Positions 1 to 7,608 of a stretch of 64,000 nucleotides of DNA are shown here, piece by piece; positions within the stretch are counted from its first letter, which is position 1; every line of letters starts with the position of its first letter. The stretch comes from Mucilaginibacter_A sp050955045. GTDB taxonomy: Bacteria; Bacteroidota; Bacteroidia; Sphingobacteriales; Sphingobacteriaceae. A program made the position numbers and the translations under genes. The notes beneath the pieces were generated by a model. It did not search any database, was not told where the DNA came from, and worked only from the letters and a program-made list of their open reading frames with translations. The DNA lies in contig JBPBQV010000033.1 of NCBI GenBank assembly GCA_050955045.1, positions 1-64,000 on the forward strand, given 5' to 3'.

Positions 1-648
1 TTGGCTGGCTTCCATTCGTTTGCCTACGGTAGCTTCATAATCTGCTATCTGAACAGGTGTACGGGAAGTGGAGCGGCCAGCCCAATCTGTACGGAAAGGG
101 CCAGGTTCAACAAGTAATACTTTTATTCCCAATGGTGCTACTTCCTGAGATAATGATTCTGATAAACCTTCTACCGCAAATTTGGTAGCGTGATAATAAC
201 CGGTTGCTGTAAAAGCCCTTAATCCACCAATAGAAGAAAAATTAACAATATGGCCACTCCGTTTTTCTCGCATTCCAGGCAAAACGGCCTGTATTACATT
301 TACCAATCCAAAGAAGTTGGTTTCAAATTGTGCCCTGATTTTTTCTTCTTCGCCTTCTTCAATACTGCTGAAATAACCGTAACCGGCGTTGTTTACCAAA
401 ACATCAATTTTGCCAAAGGTTTCTTCTGCTTTGGTAATGGCCGATGAAACTTGCGCTTTATCATTTACATCTAAAGGCAGTACCAGCGCTGTTTCTTCGT
501 AACCTTCGGCGATGTCTTGAACCTGATCAACTTTTCGTGCTGTAATTACCGCATTCCAGCCTTTTTTCAATATTAATTTGGCCAGTTCTCTGCCAAAACC
601 TGTGGAGCAGCCTGTTATAAACCAAACCGGATTTTCTGTTTTTCCCAT
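1..648 (-). CDS. SDR-family oxidoreductase (3' part beyond window)
   Basis: Short-chain dehydrogenase/reductase, an NAD(P)-dependent cytoplasmic oxidoreductase of unknown substrate. The reading frame starts at an ATG (complement of 646-648) and stays open for 216 codons to the window edge, so the C-terminus is missing. Visible motifs are the nucleotide-binding glycine motif TGCSTGFG near residue 13, NNAG near residue 88, and the catalytic YHATK (Tyr and Lys four apart) near residue 150, preceded by a Ser-rich strand (VNFSSIGG). This is a classical SDR arrangement of roughly 270-280 residues. It diverges from ddl, separated by about 190 bp. The family is secure; the substrate cannot be told from sequence. 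Confidence 0.88.
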   Translation of the reverse strand, partial: MGKTENPVWFITGCSTGFGRELAKLILKKGWNAVITARKVDQVQDIAEGYEETALVLPLDVNDKAQVSSAITKAEETFGKIDVLVNNAGYGYFSSIEEGEEEKIRAQFETNFFGLVNVIQAVLPGMREKRSGHIVNFSSIGGLRAFTATGYYHATKFAVEGLSESLSQEVAPLGIKVLLVEPGPFRTDWAGRSTSRTPVQIADYEATVGKRMEASQ

Positions 649-797
649 AATGATGTTGTGCTAATTAGAAATTAATGCTGATGATTACTGTTGTAACATC
701 AATTCAAATTAATTACATTTTTGGCTGATAAAAGTTTCTAGCCTTTTGTAAAGTCATACTGTTTTTACAATACTTTTTTAGATACGCTAATTTAAAA

Positions 798-832
798 GCT
801 GTTTTTATCATTTAATAATTCGATTATCTTTG
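798..832 (+). promoter_or_regulatory. Probable promoter of ddl with a repeat word in the -33 area
   Basis: TATCTTTG at 825-832 matches the Bacteroidota -7 element TAnnTTTG and ends only five bases before the ddl ATG at 838, so the transcript would be nearly leaderless. The upstream zone is occupied by GCTGTTTTTATC (798-809), a near copy of the 14-base word scattered through this window, and no clear TTG -33 box is visible. Moderate confidence. Confidence 0.4.
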
Positions 833-837
833 GCTTT

Positions 838-1827
838 ATGACTGCCAGAAACATTGCCCTGATGGCCGGAGGTTACACCGGAGAATATGAAGTATCTATC
901 AACAGCGCACGCAATATTGCCGCAAATTTAGATACCGAAAAATATTATGTTTATACTATTTTGGTAAACCGGAACAATTGGTTTTACACTTCTGCCGAAG
1001 GAAAAAATTTGGAAGTTGATAAAAACGATTTCAGCCTAAATTTAAACGAAGAAAAGATCAGGTTTGATGCGGCTTTTATCACCATTCACGGCACGCCTGG
1101 AGAAGATGGCAAATTACAAGGTTATTTTGATATGCTGGGCATTCCGTACAACAATTGTGATGCAGCAACTTCGGCTTTAACCATGAACAAGGCTTACACC
1201 AAAGCCATTGTAAAAGGAATTCCGGATTTGTATGTTGCCGGTTCAGTACAAGTTTTTCATCAGCAAAAGGAAACTATTCCTCAACAGGTTCAGCATTTAA
1301 AACTGCCTTTATTCATCAAACCAAATAATGGTGGCAGCAGCGTAGGCATGAGTAAAGTAAACGTAAAAGAAGCCTTGACCGAAGCTTTAGATAAAGCTTT
1401 TGCAGAAGATGATCAGGTTTTGGTGGAAGAATTTATCAAAGGCCGGGAATTTAGTATTGGCATAGTCAAATTCGACGGAGAAATTATCGTTTTGCCGGCT
1501 ACAGAAATCATCAGCTCCAAAGAGTTTTTTGATTATGAAGCCAAATATACGCCCGGTGTTTCGCAGGAAATTACGCCGGCAGATTTAAGCGAGGCACAAA
1601 ACCTTCGCATAAAAAGTATTGTAAAAGAAGCATATCGTTTACTGAACTGCAAAGGAATGACGCGTATCGATTTTATTTTACAGGAAGAAACAGACGATTT
1701 TTATTTTATCGAAATTAACACTACGCCCGGCCAATCTGCAAACAGCTTAATTCCGCAACAAGTGCGTGCAGCAGGATTAAACTTAACTGAATTTTACGGG
1801 AAACTGATTGAGGAAAGTTTGAGATAA
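838..1827 (+). CDS. ddl: D-alanine--D-alanine ligase
   Basis: ATP-dependent ligase that joins two D-alanines for peptidoglycan precursor synthesis in the cytoplasm. The 329-residue length is normal for Ddl. The N-terminus carries the GGYTGEYEVS segment equivalent to the GG.S.E.EVS signature (residues 11-20), followed by an ATP-grasp fold: KPNNGGSSVGMSK is the ATP-binding/omega-loop region near residues 160-173, VEEFIKGREFSIG follows near 200, and the metal-binding C-terminal motif FIEINTTPGQS lies near residues 290-300. The start ATG at 838 is close to a TAnnTTTG promoter element. Gene stands alone between an SDR gene and a thioesterase on the opposite strand. Confidence 0.95.
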   Translation: MTARNIALMAGGYTGEYEVSINSARNIAANLDTEKYYVYTILVNRNNWFYTSAEGKNLEVDKNDFSLNLNEEKIRFDAAFITIHGTPGEDGKLQGYFDMLGIPYNNCDAATSALTMNKAYTKAIVKGIPDLYVAGSVQVFHQQKETIPQQVQHLKLPLFIKPNNGGSSVGMSKVNVKEALTEALDKAFAEDDQVLVEEFIKGREFSIGIVKFDGEIIVLPATEIISSKEFFDYEAKYTPGVSQEITPADLSEAQNLRIKSIVKEAYRLLNCKGMTRIDFILQEETDDFYFIEINTTPGQSANSLIPQQVRAAGLNLTEFYGKLIEESLR

Positions 1828-1923
1828 GAACAAGAATTTAGGTGCGAAGAGCGGGAGATAAAAAGTATGAAATAGAAAGCGTGCTCATTACTCATTCTTA
1901 AATCTTCGATCCTGGCTTTTTCC

Positions 1924-2340
1924 TCAAATCGTATATTTCTCAATCATTTCCGCACTAACTTTTACGCCTCGGCCGGTAGCCACATCAATTAAAGTATAAT
2001 CAAACCAACCATCACAGCAAATTTTCTTGGTTTTTTTATTGATGATTTCGAATTGAACGCGGCAACCTTTATCGGCAAAACTTTCGATTCCGGTACGTAC
2101 AGTAAATTCATCGCCCATGGTTAAAGCGCGTTTGTAATCTACATAAGCTGTACGCACCACCCAACCAAAGCCCTTACTCATAAAGTTTTCCATTGGCATC
2201 CCGTAAAAACGCTCCATTTGATCGTAGCGCGCGGCCAGCACATAATCAAAATATTTGCTGTTGTGCACATGCTGAAACATATCAATATCGTCTGGCCTTA
2301 CCTTAAAATCTGTTTCAAAAATGCTATAGGGAATGTTCAT
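1924..2340 (-). CDS. Acyl-CoA thioesterase, 4HBT hotdog family (YbgC/FadM-like)
   Basis: A 138-residue single hotdog-fold thioesterase, likely hydrolysing acyl-CoA thioesters in the cytoplasm. The segment DIDMFQHVHNSKYFDYVLAARYDQMERF (residues 18-45) corresponds to the 4HBT signature D.D..GHVNN..Y..Y...AR; the Asp of the motif is present. Length fits the family. It converges with ddl (gap about 95 bp) and has no operon partner. Substrate (short-chain, long-chain or aromatic acyl-CoA) cannot be assigned. Confidence 0.85.
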   Translation of the reverse strand: MNIPYSIFETDFKVRPDDIDMFQHVHNSKYFDYVLAARYDQMERFYGMPMENFMSKGFGWVVRTAYVDYKRALTMGDEFTVRTGIESFADKGCRVQFEIINKKTKKICCDGWFDYTLIDVATGRGVKVSAEMIEKYTI

Positions 2341-2738
2341 GTTTTTTTAGAGGGAAAGCAAACAGGGTGTAAAAATGTTTAGCAACTGCTAAGAAGTGAG
2401 TTTTGATACTGCTTTTAGGAGGTAAATTTTTATGTTATAGTAGAATAGAAGCCAAAGTTTAATATAGCTGATTATAAATTCAAATTAGCCAGAGATTTTT
2501 TCCTAGCATAATTTATCCATTGATATTATATCTCAAAAATAGTTGTGATGAAAATAATGGATACCAATGCGAACGCTTGGCGGAAATTGAGATTTGAAAT
2601 CCCTCAGCACAGCACAAAAGCTAAATTGATATTAAAGTTTGAATGCTTCTTTTACCGGTTAAATTCTTGATTTTCAGCTAAAGCAGAATAGCAAATTAAA
2701 AATTGATATGGATGACAATAAAAATCAATATTTATACT
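2341..2738. other. Intergenic spacer, no gene seen
   Basis: AT-rich spacer between the thioesterase start and the ruvB end. I see no coding frame with recognisable content. It holds one copy of the dispersed word, ATGCTTCTTTTACC at 2643-2656, followed by a weakly matching opposite arm near 2680. Confidence 0.5.
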
Positions 2739-2769
2739 GATAAAAACAGTAAAAAATGCTTCTTTTATC
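2739..2769. repeat. Inverted pair of the 14-base word just past ruvB
   Basis: GATAAAAACAGT (2739-2750) and ATGCTTCTTTTATC (2756-2769) face each other across five bases, so GATAAAA can pair with TTTTATC. The pair lies ten bases past the ruvB stop codon (2779, minus strand) and could act as its terminator hairpin. The two arms come from the two dialects of the word. Confidence 0.75.
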
Positions 2770-2778
2770 ACCCAGAAT

Positions 2779-3798
2779 TTAAAACAAGGTTCCGCCGCCT
2801 GTTTTAATTCTGCCTAAATGTTTATAAGCCATTTCGGTGCATTCGCGGCCGCGGGAAGTGCGCATTAAATAGCCTTCCTGAATTAAAAAAGGTTCGTAAA
2901 CTTCTTCAATCGTGCCTTCTTCTTCACTTACTGCGGTAGCTATGGTTTTCAAGCCAACCGGACCGCCTTTAAATTTATCAATAATGGTGGACAGGATTTT
3001 ATTGTCCATTTCATCTAAACCGTGTTCATCCACATTTAACGCATTGAGCGCATATTTGGCAATCGGAATATCGATGCTGCCGTTGCCTTTGATCTGGGCA
3101 AAATCGCGCGTTCTTCGTAATAAAGCATTGGCGATACGCGGCGTACCACGGCTACGGCGCGCAATTTCGTAAGCCCCTTCTTCTGCAATTGGTGTTTTTA
3201 AAATAGCTGCCGAACGAAGTACAATGGTGGTTAGCAACTTGGCATCGTAATATTGCAAACGGGAATTGATACCAAAACGGGCGCGCAACGGAGCCGTTAA
3301 CAAACCGGAACGTGTGGTAGCTCCAATTAGCGTAAACGGATTTAAAGAAAGCTGTACCGAACGTGCATTTGGTCCGGTTTCGAGCATAATGTCGATCTTA
3401 TAATCTTCCATTGCCGAGTACAAGTATTCTTCTACCAGCGGACTTAAACGGTGGATTTCATCAATAAATAAAATATCTCCGGCTTCTAAATTGGTTAATA
3501 ATCCGGCTAAATCTCCGGGTTTATCCAGAACCGGCCCGGAAGTAATTTTGATACCAGAACCCATTTCGTTAGCAATAATATGCGAAAGCGTAGTTTTGCC
3601 CAATCCCGGCGGACCATGCAGCAGAACATGATCCAGCGCTTCGCCACGCATACGTGCAGCCTGAACAAAAACGCGGAGGTTTTCTAAAATCTTATCCTGA
3701 CCAGTAAAGTCCTCAAAAACCTGCGGACGTAATACTTTTTCAATCTCTTGTTCTACAGCGGAAAGGTGTTCCGGATTAGGATCGAGGTTTTTATTCAT
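2779..3798 (-). CDS. ruvB: Holliday junction branch migration helicase RuvB
   Basis: AAA+ motor that works with RuvA on Holliday junctions in recombinational repair. About 339 residues. Seen directly: Walker A GPPGLGKT near residues 62-69, Walker B LFIDEIH near 110-116, sensor-1 region LIGATTRSGLLTAPLRARFG, the arginine-bearing GTPRIANALLRRTRDFA segment, and the C-terminal winged-helix QEGYLMRTSRGR. I chose the ATG at 3798 (MNKNLDP) rather than the one three codons earlier, since RuvB proteins of this group usually begin this way. An inverted repeat pair follows the stop. The next gene upstream on the same strand starts elsewhere, so ruvB is probably its own unit. Confidence 0.96.
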   Translation of the reverse strand: MNKNLDPNPEHLSAVEQEIEKVLRPQVFEDFTGQDKILENLRVFVQAARMRGEALDHVLLHGPPGLGKTTLSHIIANEMGSGIKITSGPVLDKPGDLAGLLTNLEAGDILFIDEIHRLSPLVEEYLYSAMEDYKIDIMLETGPNARSVQLSLNPFTLIGATTRSGLLTAPLRARFGINSRLQYYDAKLLTTIVLRSAAILKTPIAEEGAYEIARRSRGTPRIANALLRRTRDFAQIKGNGSIDIPIAKYALNALNVDEHGLDEMDNKILSTIIDKFKGGPVGLKTIATAVSEEEGTIEEVYEPFLIQEGYLMRTSRGRECTEMAYKHLGRIKTGGGTLF

Positions 3799-3871
3799 TG
3801 CCAACAAAATTAGTATTTTTTAGTTGGAAGGGAAACGATAAAAAAGGAAATTTTAGATGTAAACTGATCAG

Positions 3872-3909
3872 GCTGATGCTGTTTTTATCGGCATAAAAAC
3901 AGCATCAGC
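3872..3909. terminator. Perfect 17-bp hairpin built from two copies of the repeat word
   Basis: GCTGATGCTGTTTTTAT (3872-3888) is exactly complementary to 3893-3909 with a four-base loop CGGC. It overlaps the stop codon of the glycosyltransferase (3905, minus strand) and precedes ruvB, so it probably ends the glycosyltransferase transcript. The arms contain ATGCTGTTTTTATC, an intermediate form of the dispersed 14-base word. Confidence 0.75.
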
Positions 3910-4672
3910 TATTCTCCAGGGTTCTTGAATTTTCTGCGGAAGTGTTTTTAGGATATTTTCTGAACCAGCTGCTTGTTTTCATTTTGATTACGCCTAAAAA
4001 CGCTTCCTTAAATATTTTGGTTGACATTTTGGAAACACCTTGCCGCCGATCTGTAAAAATGATAGGCACTTCTACCACTTTAAATCCGCACTTAAGAGCC
4101 GTAAATTTCATTTCAATCTGGAATGCGTATCCAACAAACTCAATTTTATTTAACCGGATTGTTTCCAATACTTTACGGCGATAACATTTAAAACCGGCTG
4201 TTGCATCCTGAATGTCAATACGAGTGACAAAACGTACGTAAACAGAAGCGAAATAACTCATCATCACGCGGCTCATGGGCCAGTTAATTACGTTTACGCC
4301 GTTGATATAGCGCGAACCAACGGCCACATCTGCGCCATCTACACAAGCCTGGCGCAGGCGCAACAAATCATCAGGATTGTGCGAGAAATCGGCATCCATC
4401 TCATAGATAAAATCGTAATGCCTTTCAACAGCCCATTTAAAACCGAAAATATATGCTGTTCCCAGTCCTTGCTTTCCGGCACGTTCGTGTAGGAATAAAG
4501 TTTCCGGATAAATGGTTTGCAGCGTTTTGATAATTTGCGCTGTACCATCCGGAGAGCCGTCATCTATCACCAACACATGAAAATCGTGCATAATTGAAAA
4601 CACTTTGTGCAGTATACGCTCTATGTTTTCTTTTTCGTTGTAAGTGGGAATGATGACCAGACTATCGGGCAC
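3905..4672 (-). CDS. Polyprenol-phosphate mannosyltransferase-like GT2 (DPM1 type)
   Basis: Family 2 glycosyltransferase of the dolichol/polyprenol-phosphate mannose synthase type, which loads a sugar from a nucleotide donor onto a lipid phosphate at the inner membrane face. 255 residues, similar to soluble DPM1. Seen: the N-terminal VIIPTYNEKENI (residues 6-17), the VIDDGSPDGTA donor-binding loop, the catalytic EMDADFSHNPDDL (metal-binding DxD) near residue 93, and GSRYINGVNVINWP. There is no C-terminal GtrA-like membrane domain. The start is GTG at 4672, since the fold begins immediately after it and no ATG is suitably placed. Separated from the upstream transporter by 31 bp, so the two may be co-transcribed. 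Confidence 0.88.
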   Translation of the reverse strand: MPDSLVIIPTYNEKENIERILHKVFSIMHDFHVLVIDDGSPDGTAQIIKTLQTIYPETLFLHERAGKQGLGTAYIFGFKWAVERHYDFIYEMDADFSHNPDDLLRLRQACVDGADVAVGSRYINGVNVINWPMSRVMMSYFASVYVRFVTRIDIQDATAGFKCYRRKVLETIRLNKIEFVGYAFQIEMKFTALKCGFKVVEVPIIFTDRRQGVSKMSTKIFKEAFLGVIKMKTSSWFRKYPKNTSAENSRTLENS

Positions 4673-4688
4673 TTATTAATTTTTTAGT

Positions 4689-4702
4689 GATAAAAACAGT
4701 AT
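4689..4702 (+). repeat. Exact 14-base word past the POT transporter
   Basis: GATAAAAACAGTAT, an exact copy, ends one base before the stop codon complement of the minus-strand POT transporter (4704). It lies in the 31-bp gap between that gene and the glycosyltransferase start. Confidence 0.8.
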
Positions 4703-4703
4703 A

Positions 4704-6206
4704 TTATACTAACGGATTTGCTTCCGGATTGATTGGATCATTTCCTAAATGTCCGGAATCTTTTGCCAGATCATCTCCAGCCAAATAGCTTTTTTCCTTA
4801 ATATACGGGCTAACCAGTATAAAAAGGAGTACAAAAAAGAACATAATCCCTACAAAAAGCCAGAAGTATTTATCGCCTGTAAAATATGCAAACATACCTT
4901 TATTAGCGATATTCACATTAATTAAGGTGGTAAAAAAAGTACCGATAGAATAAGTTAAATACCAAATGGCCGTCATGGTGCTTTTCATAGACGGAGGCGA
5001 TTGCGTATAAGCGTATTCCAAACCGGTGATCGAAACCAGCACTTCTCCTGCTGATAAAATAGCATAAGCCAGTATTTGCCACCAAACAGAAGGATGCTGG
5101 CCAGCATCAATTTTGGTTTGCAAAAGGGCAATAATTACAAAACTAAAAGCTGTTATAAATAAACCTGTTCCGATTTTTTTGAGCGGCGTAAGTTTAATTC
5201 CCATTTTTTCGACCAGCGGATATAATCCATAATTAAAAATCGGGATCATTAAAAGCAGAAACAGCGCGTTTACAAACTGAATTTGTGAAGGCAAAATAGA
5301 CAGATTAAAAATACCTAAACTTAAATCCAGCTTTTGAGATTGTAAAACCCATTCCGAGCCGTTCATGTCCCACATTCCCCAAAAAATCGGGATAAAAGCA
5401 AAAACGGCAATTACACCCCAAACTGCTTTGATGGCTTCTACTTTTTCTGTTCCGTATTTAGCTGTGGCTTGTTGCCATGCTGTTTTTAGCGGGTCTTTTT
5501 TAGTGATGTAGCATTTTAAAACATAGAAGTTAACGGTTACAAAATTGTCTTTCTTAATTCCGCCGGGAGGTAATCTGACGTACAATTTTTTACCCGAAAA
5601 AAATATCAGTGTTGCCAAAGCCATTAAAATTCCGGGTACGCCGAATGCCCAGGCAGCTCCGGCTTTTTCATAAATTAACGGTATCAGCAAAAGACTAATC
5701 ATAGAGCCGGCATTGATGCTGAAGTAAAACCAGCCATAAATACTGCTCATCAAATGCTTGTTTTTGTGATCAAACTGATCACCAACGTTTGCCGATACGC
5801 AGGATTTTATTGCTCCGGCAGAAAAAGCAATGATAATCAAACCTGTTAAAAAACCGGGCAGAGAAGTATCAAACATCGACAATATAAAATGGCCGATAGT
5901 ATAAATCAACGAACCGATCAAGATAACTTTGTATTTTCCAAAAAACCAATCGGCCAGAATTGCGCCCAGCAAAGGCGTAAAATAAACCAAGGTAGAAAAA
6001 GCATGATTAATGGCATTTGCTTTTGCATTGGCCGTTACTTCGGGTAAATGACCGTAAAACTGCTGCACCAAAAAAACAGCGATGATGCTGCGCATTCCGT
6101 AAAAGCTAAATCTTTCGGCAAATTCATTACCGATAATAAACGGAACACTTTTAGGAATCAGGCGTTTTTTAAGAGAAGGTGCTTCCGTAATTGTAGGATC
6201 TGCCAT
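4704..6206 (-). CDS. Peptide MFS transporter (POT/PTR family)
   Basis: Proton-coupled di/tripeptide importer of the inner membrane. 500 residues with about 12-14 hydrophobic helices. The family hallmark E-x-x-E-R-F-S-F-Y-G is visible at EFAERFSFYGMR (residues 28-39), which holds the proton-coupling glutamates; the second POT region GAIKSCVSANVGDQF lies near residues 130-145 and GEVLVSITGLEYAYTQSP near 385-402. The N-terminus is cytoplasmic and has no signal peptide. It is followed 31 bp later by the GT2 gene on the same strand. Confidence 0.92.
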   Translation of the reverse strand: MADPTITEAPSLKKRLIPKSVPFIIGNEFAERFSFYGMRSIIAVFLVQQFYGHLPEVTANAKANAINHAFSTLVYFTPLLGAILADWFFGKYKVILIGSLIYTIGHFILSMFDTSLPGFLTGLIIIAFSAGAIKSCVSANVGDQFDHKNKHLMSSIYGWFYFSINAGSMISLLLIPLIYEKAGAAWAFGVPGILMALATLIFFSGKKLYVRLPPGGIKKDNFVTVNFYVLKCYITKKDPLKTAWQQATAKYGTEKVEAIKAVWGVIAVFAFIPIFWGMWDMNGSEWVLQSQKLDLSLGIFNLSILPSQIQFVNALFLLLMIPIFNYGLYPLVEKMGIKLTPLKKIGTGLFITAFSFVIIALLQTKIDAGQHPSVWWQILAYAILSAGEVLVSITGLEYAYTQSPPSMKSTMTAIWYLTYSIGTFFTTLINVNIANKGMFAYFTGDKYFWLFVGIMFFFVLLFILVSPYIKEKSYLAGDDLAKDSGHLGNDPINPEANPLV

Positions 6207-6284
6207 GCTGTAATCTGGATTTTTCTCTAAAATAAAGCAAAATAGCTGAGAAAATCGGATAGTTTTTTACAATTACCAGCGCAA

Positions 6285-7259
6285 TCAACTCTTTTTATAA
6301 CTGCTTTTTGCTGGAAATGAAGAAGTTGGCTTTTTCCTGTTGTTTGTAACAGAATCCTGACGTTGTTTTTTGGGATCAATGTAACCTTCGTCGCGGTCTT
6401 CCGGAATGTTGCGCATATCTAAATCCTGTACAAAATTCCATTTACCATTTTTAAGCTGATAACCATCATAAGTTAAATCCGGACCGTAAAAACTAAAATC
6501 TGTTTTCACTTTTGCATCTCGCGGTGCCAGATGATCAAACACAATTAATTGTTGTGTGGGCACATAACGTAACAACATAGATGTCTGGCGGCTGTACTCA
6601 AACACAACTCTCTTCCGGGTTTTCTTGTTTCCTTCAAAAACCGGCAACCCAAAAACTGGTGCATTATTATTAAAAGATAAAACGTCTATTATTTTTTTAG
6701 TTGTTTTAACCGTATTGCCTTTCCAGCCTAGCAAAATATAATACGGCGTTTCTGTTCCAGTTTTTACAATTTTATAATATTGTGCGCCCAGCCATTTTTG
6801 GGCGGTAAAAGTAGAATCTTCCGGATTTTTTATAAAAGGTGTGTAATCTGTTAATGGAAACATTTTTAATGCACCATTAGTATTTAACTGAATTGTGCCG
6901 TAATAACGGAAACTGCCATCTTCGTTCATTACGTGCCAGGTAAACATACGAAACTGATTATCAGGTGCATAAATGATGGATACTGTTTTTACCGAATCAA
7001 AATGGTAATTATACGAACCCGGAATTTTTAACGCACTTACAAAAGTTTTAATAAACTGATAATTGGCATTTTTTCGTTCGAGATCGTTCTCATTGTTTAC
7101 AAAAGTAGAACCAAGCGTTTTTAAGCTATCTTCGTAAAGTTTGAGTTTAGGTTGATTAGCATTTTGTGCGAAAGCCGTTGCGTTCAGTAAAATCAGCATC
7201 AGCAAAACGCTAGGTTTGTGCTTCAGCTTAAAGTATTTATCAAAAAAATTTAATAACAT
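6285..7259 (-). CDS. Exported protein of unknown function
   Basis: I do not recognise a named domain. The likely start is the ATG at 7259; a TTG six codons upstream is less plausible. Residues 1-32 form a signal peptide ending LILLNATAFAQ, so the product of about 324 residues is probably periplasmic or surface-bound. The body alternates beta-rich segments (FRMFTWHVMNEDGSFRYYG, YYILLGWKGN) and ends in a Lys/Ser-rich tail. Proteins of this style are widespread in Sphingobacteriaceae next to cell-envelope genes, but no role is established that I know of. It is monocistronic by spacing (78 bp from the POT gene). Confidence 0.7.
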   Translation of the reverse strand: MLLNFFDKYFKLKHKPSVLLMLILLNATAFAQNANQPKLKLYEDSLKTLGSTFVNNENDLERKNANYQFIKTFVSALKIPGSYNYHFDSVKTVSIIYAPDNQFRMFTWHVMNEDGSFRYYGTIQLNTNGALKMFPLTDYTPFIKNPEDSTFTAQKWLGAQYYKIVKTGTETPYYILLGWKGNTVKTTKKIIDVLSFNNNAPVFGLPVFEGNKKTRKRVVFEYSRQTSMLLRYVPTQQLIVFDHLAPRDAKVKTDFSFYGPDLTYDGYQLKNGKWNFVQDLDMRNIPEDRDEGYIDPKKQRQDSVTNNRKKPTSSFPAKSSYKKS

Positions 7260-7416
7260 CTGTGTAAATTCAATCAATACAAATAAAACGTTTTGACAAA
7301 CAGTTTAACGGTAGTTTTAAAATTAACGTGTTGTTTTTTCTGATTTTATTGCCGGATGAAAACTCTCCGGTTATCATTCACAAATGGTTTTGTTTAGAAA
7401 TAATCCGGATAGCCGG

Positions 7417-7510
7417 ATGCTTCTTTTATCAACCAAAAAACAGCAATATTTTTATTTAGGTTGAAGTGATTTTTGTACAAACACCAATTTTTAGGTGATA
7501 AAAGAAGCAT
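7417..7510. repeat. 94-bp inverted-repeat element (MITE/REP-like), copy 1
   Basis: The left arm ATGCTTCTTTTATCAACC (7417-7434) and right arm ending GGTGATAAAAGAAGCAT (to 7510) are inverted copies of the 14-base word, about 65 bp apart. It sits in the divergent spacer between the exported unknown and the HD phosphohydrolase. The right arm has the extension AATTTTTAGGTGATAAAAG shared with the elements at 47.6 and 50.5 kb. No ORF lies inside. Confidence 0.75.
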
Positions 7511-7582
7511 GAAAAGTTTATAGTTAGAAAAGCAAACCAGCCTGATATTCTTATTAAAAATACATAAAACAGAAACTTATCC

Positions 7583-7590
7583 TAAATTTG
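7583..7590 (+). promoter_or_regulatory. Candidate -7 element of the HD phosphohydrolase gene
   Basis: TAAATTTG matches TAnnTTTG and lies 18 bases before the ATG at 7609, implying a transcript start near 7597 with a short leader. It also argues against translation starting at the TTG at 7588. No good TTG box at -33 is seen. Confidence 0.4.
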
Positions 7591-7608
7591 GTGAGTATTG
7601 AATTTTTG

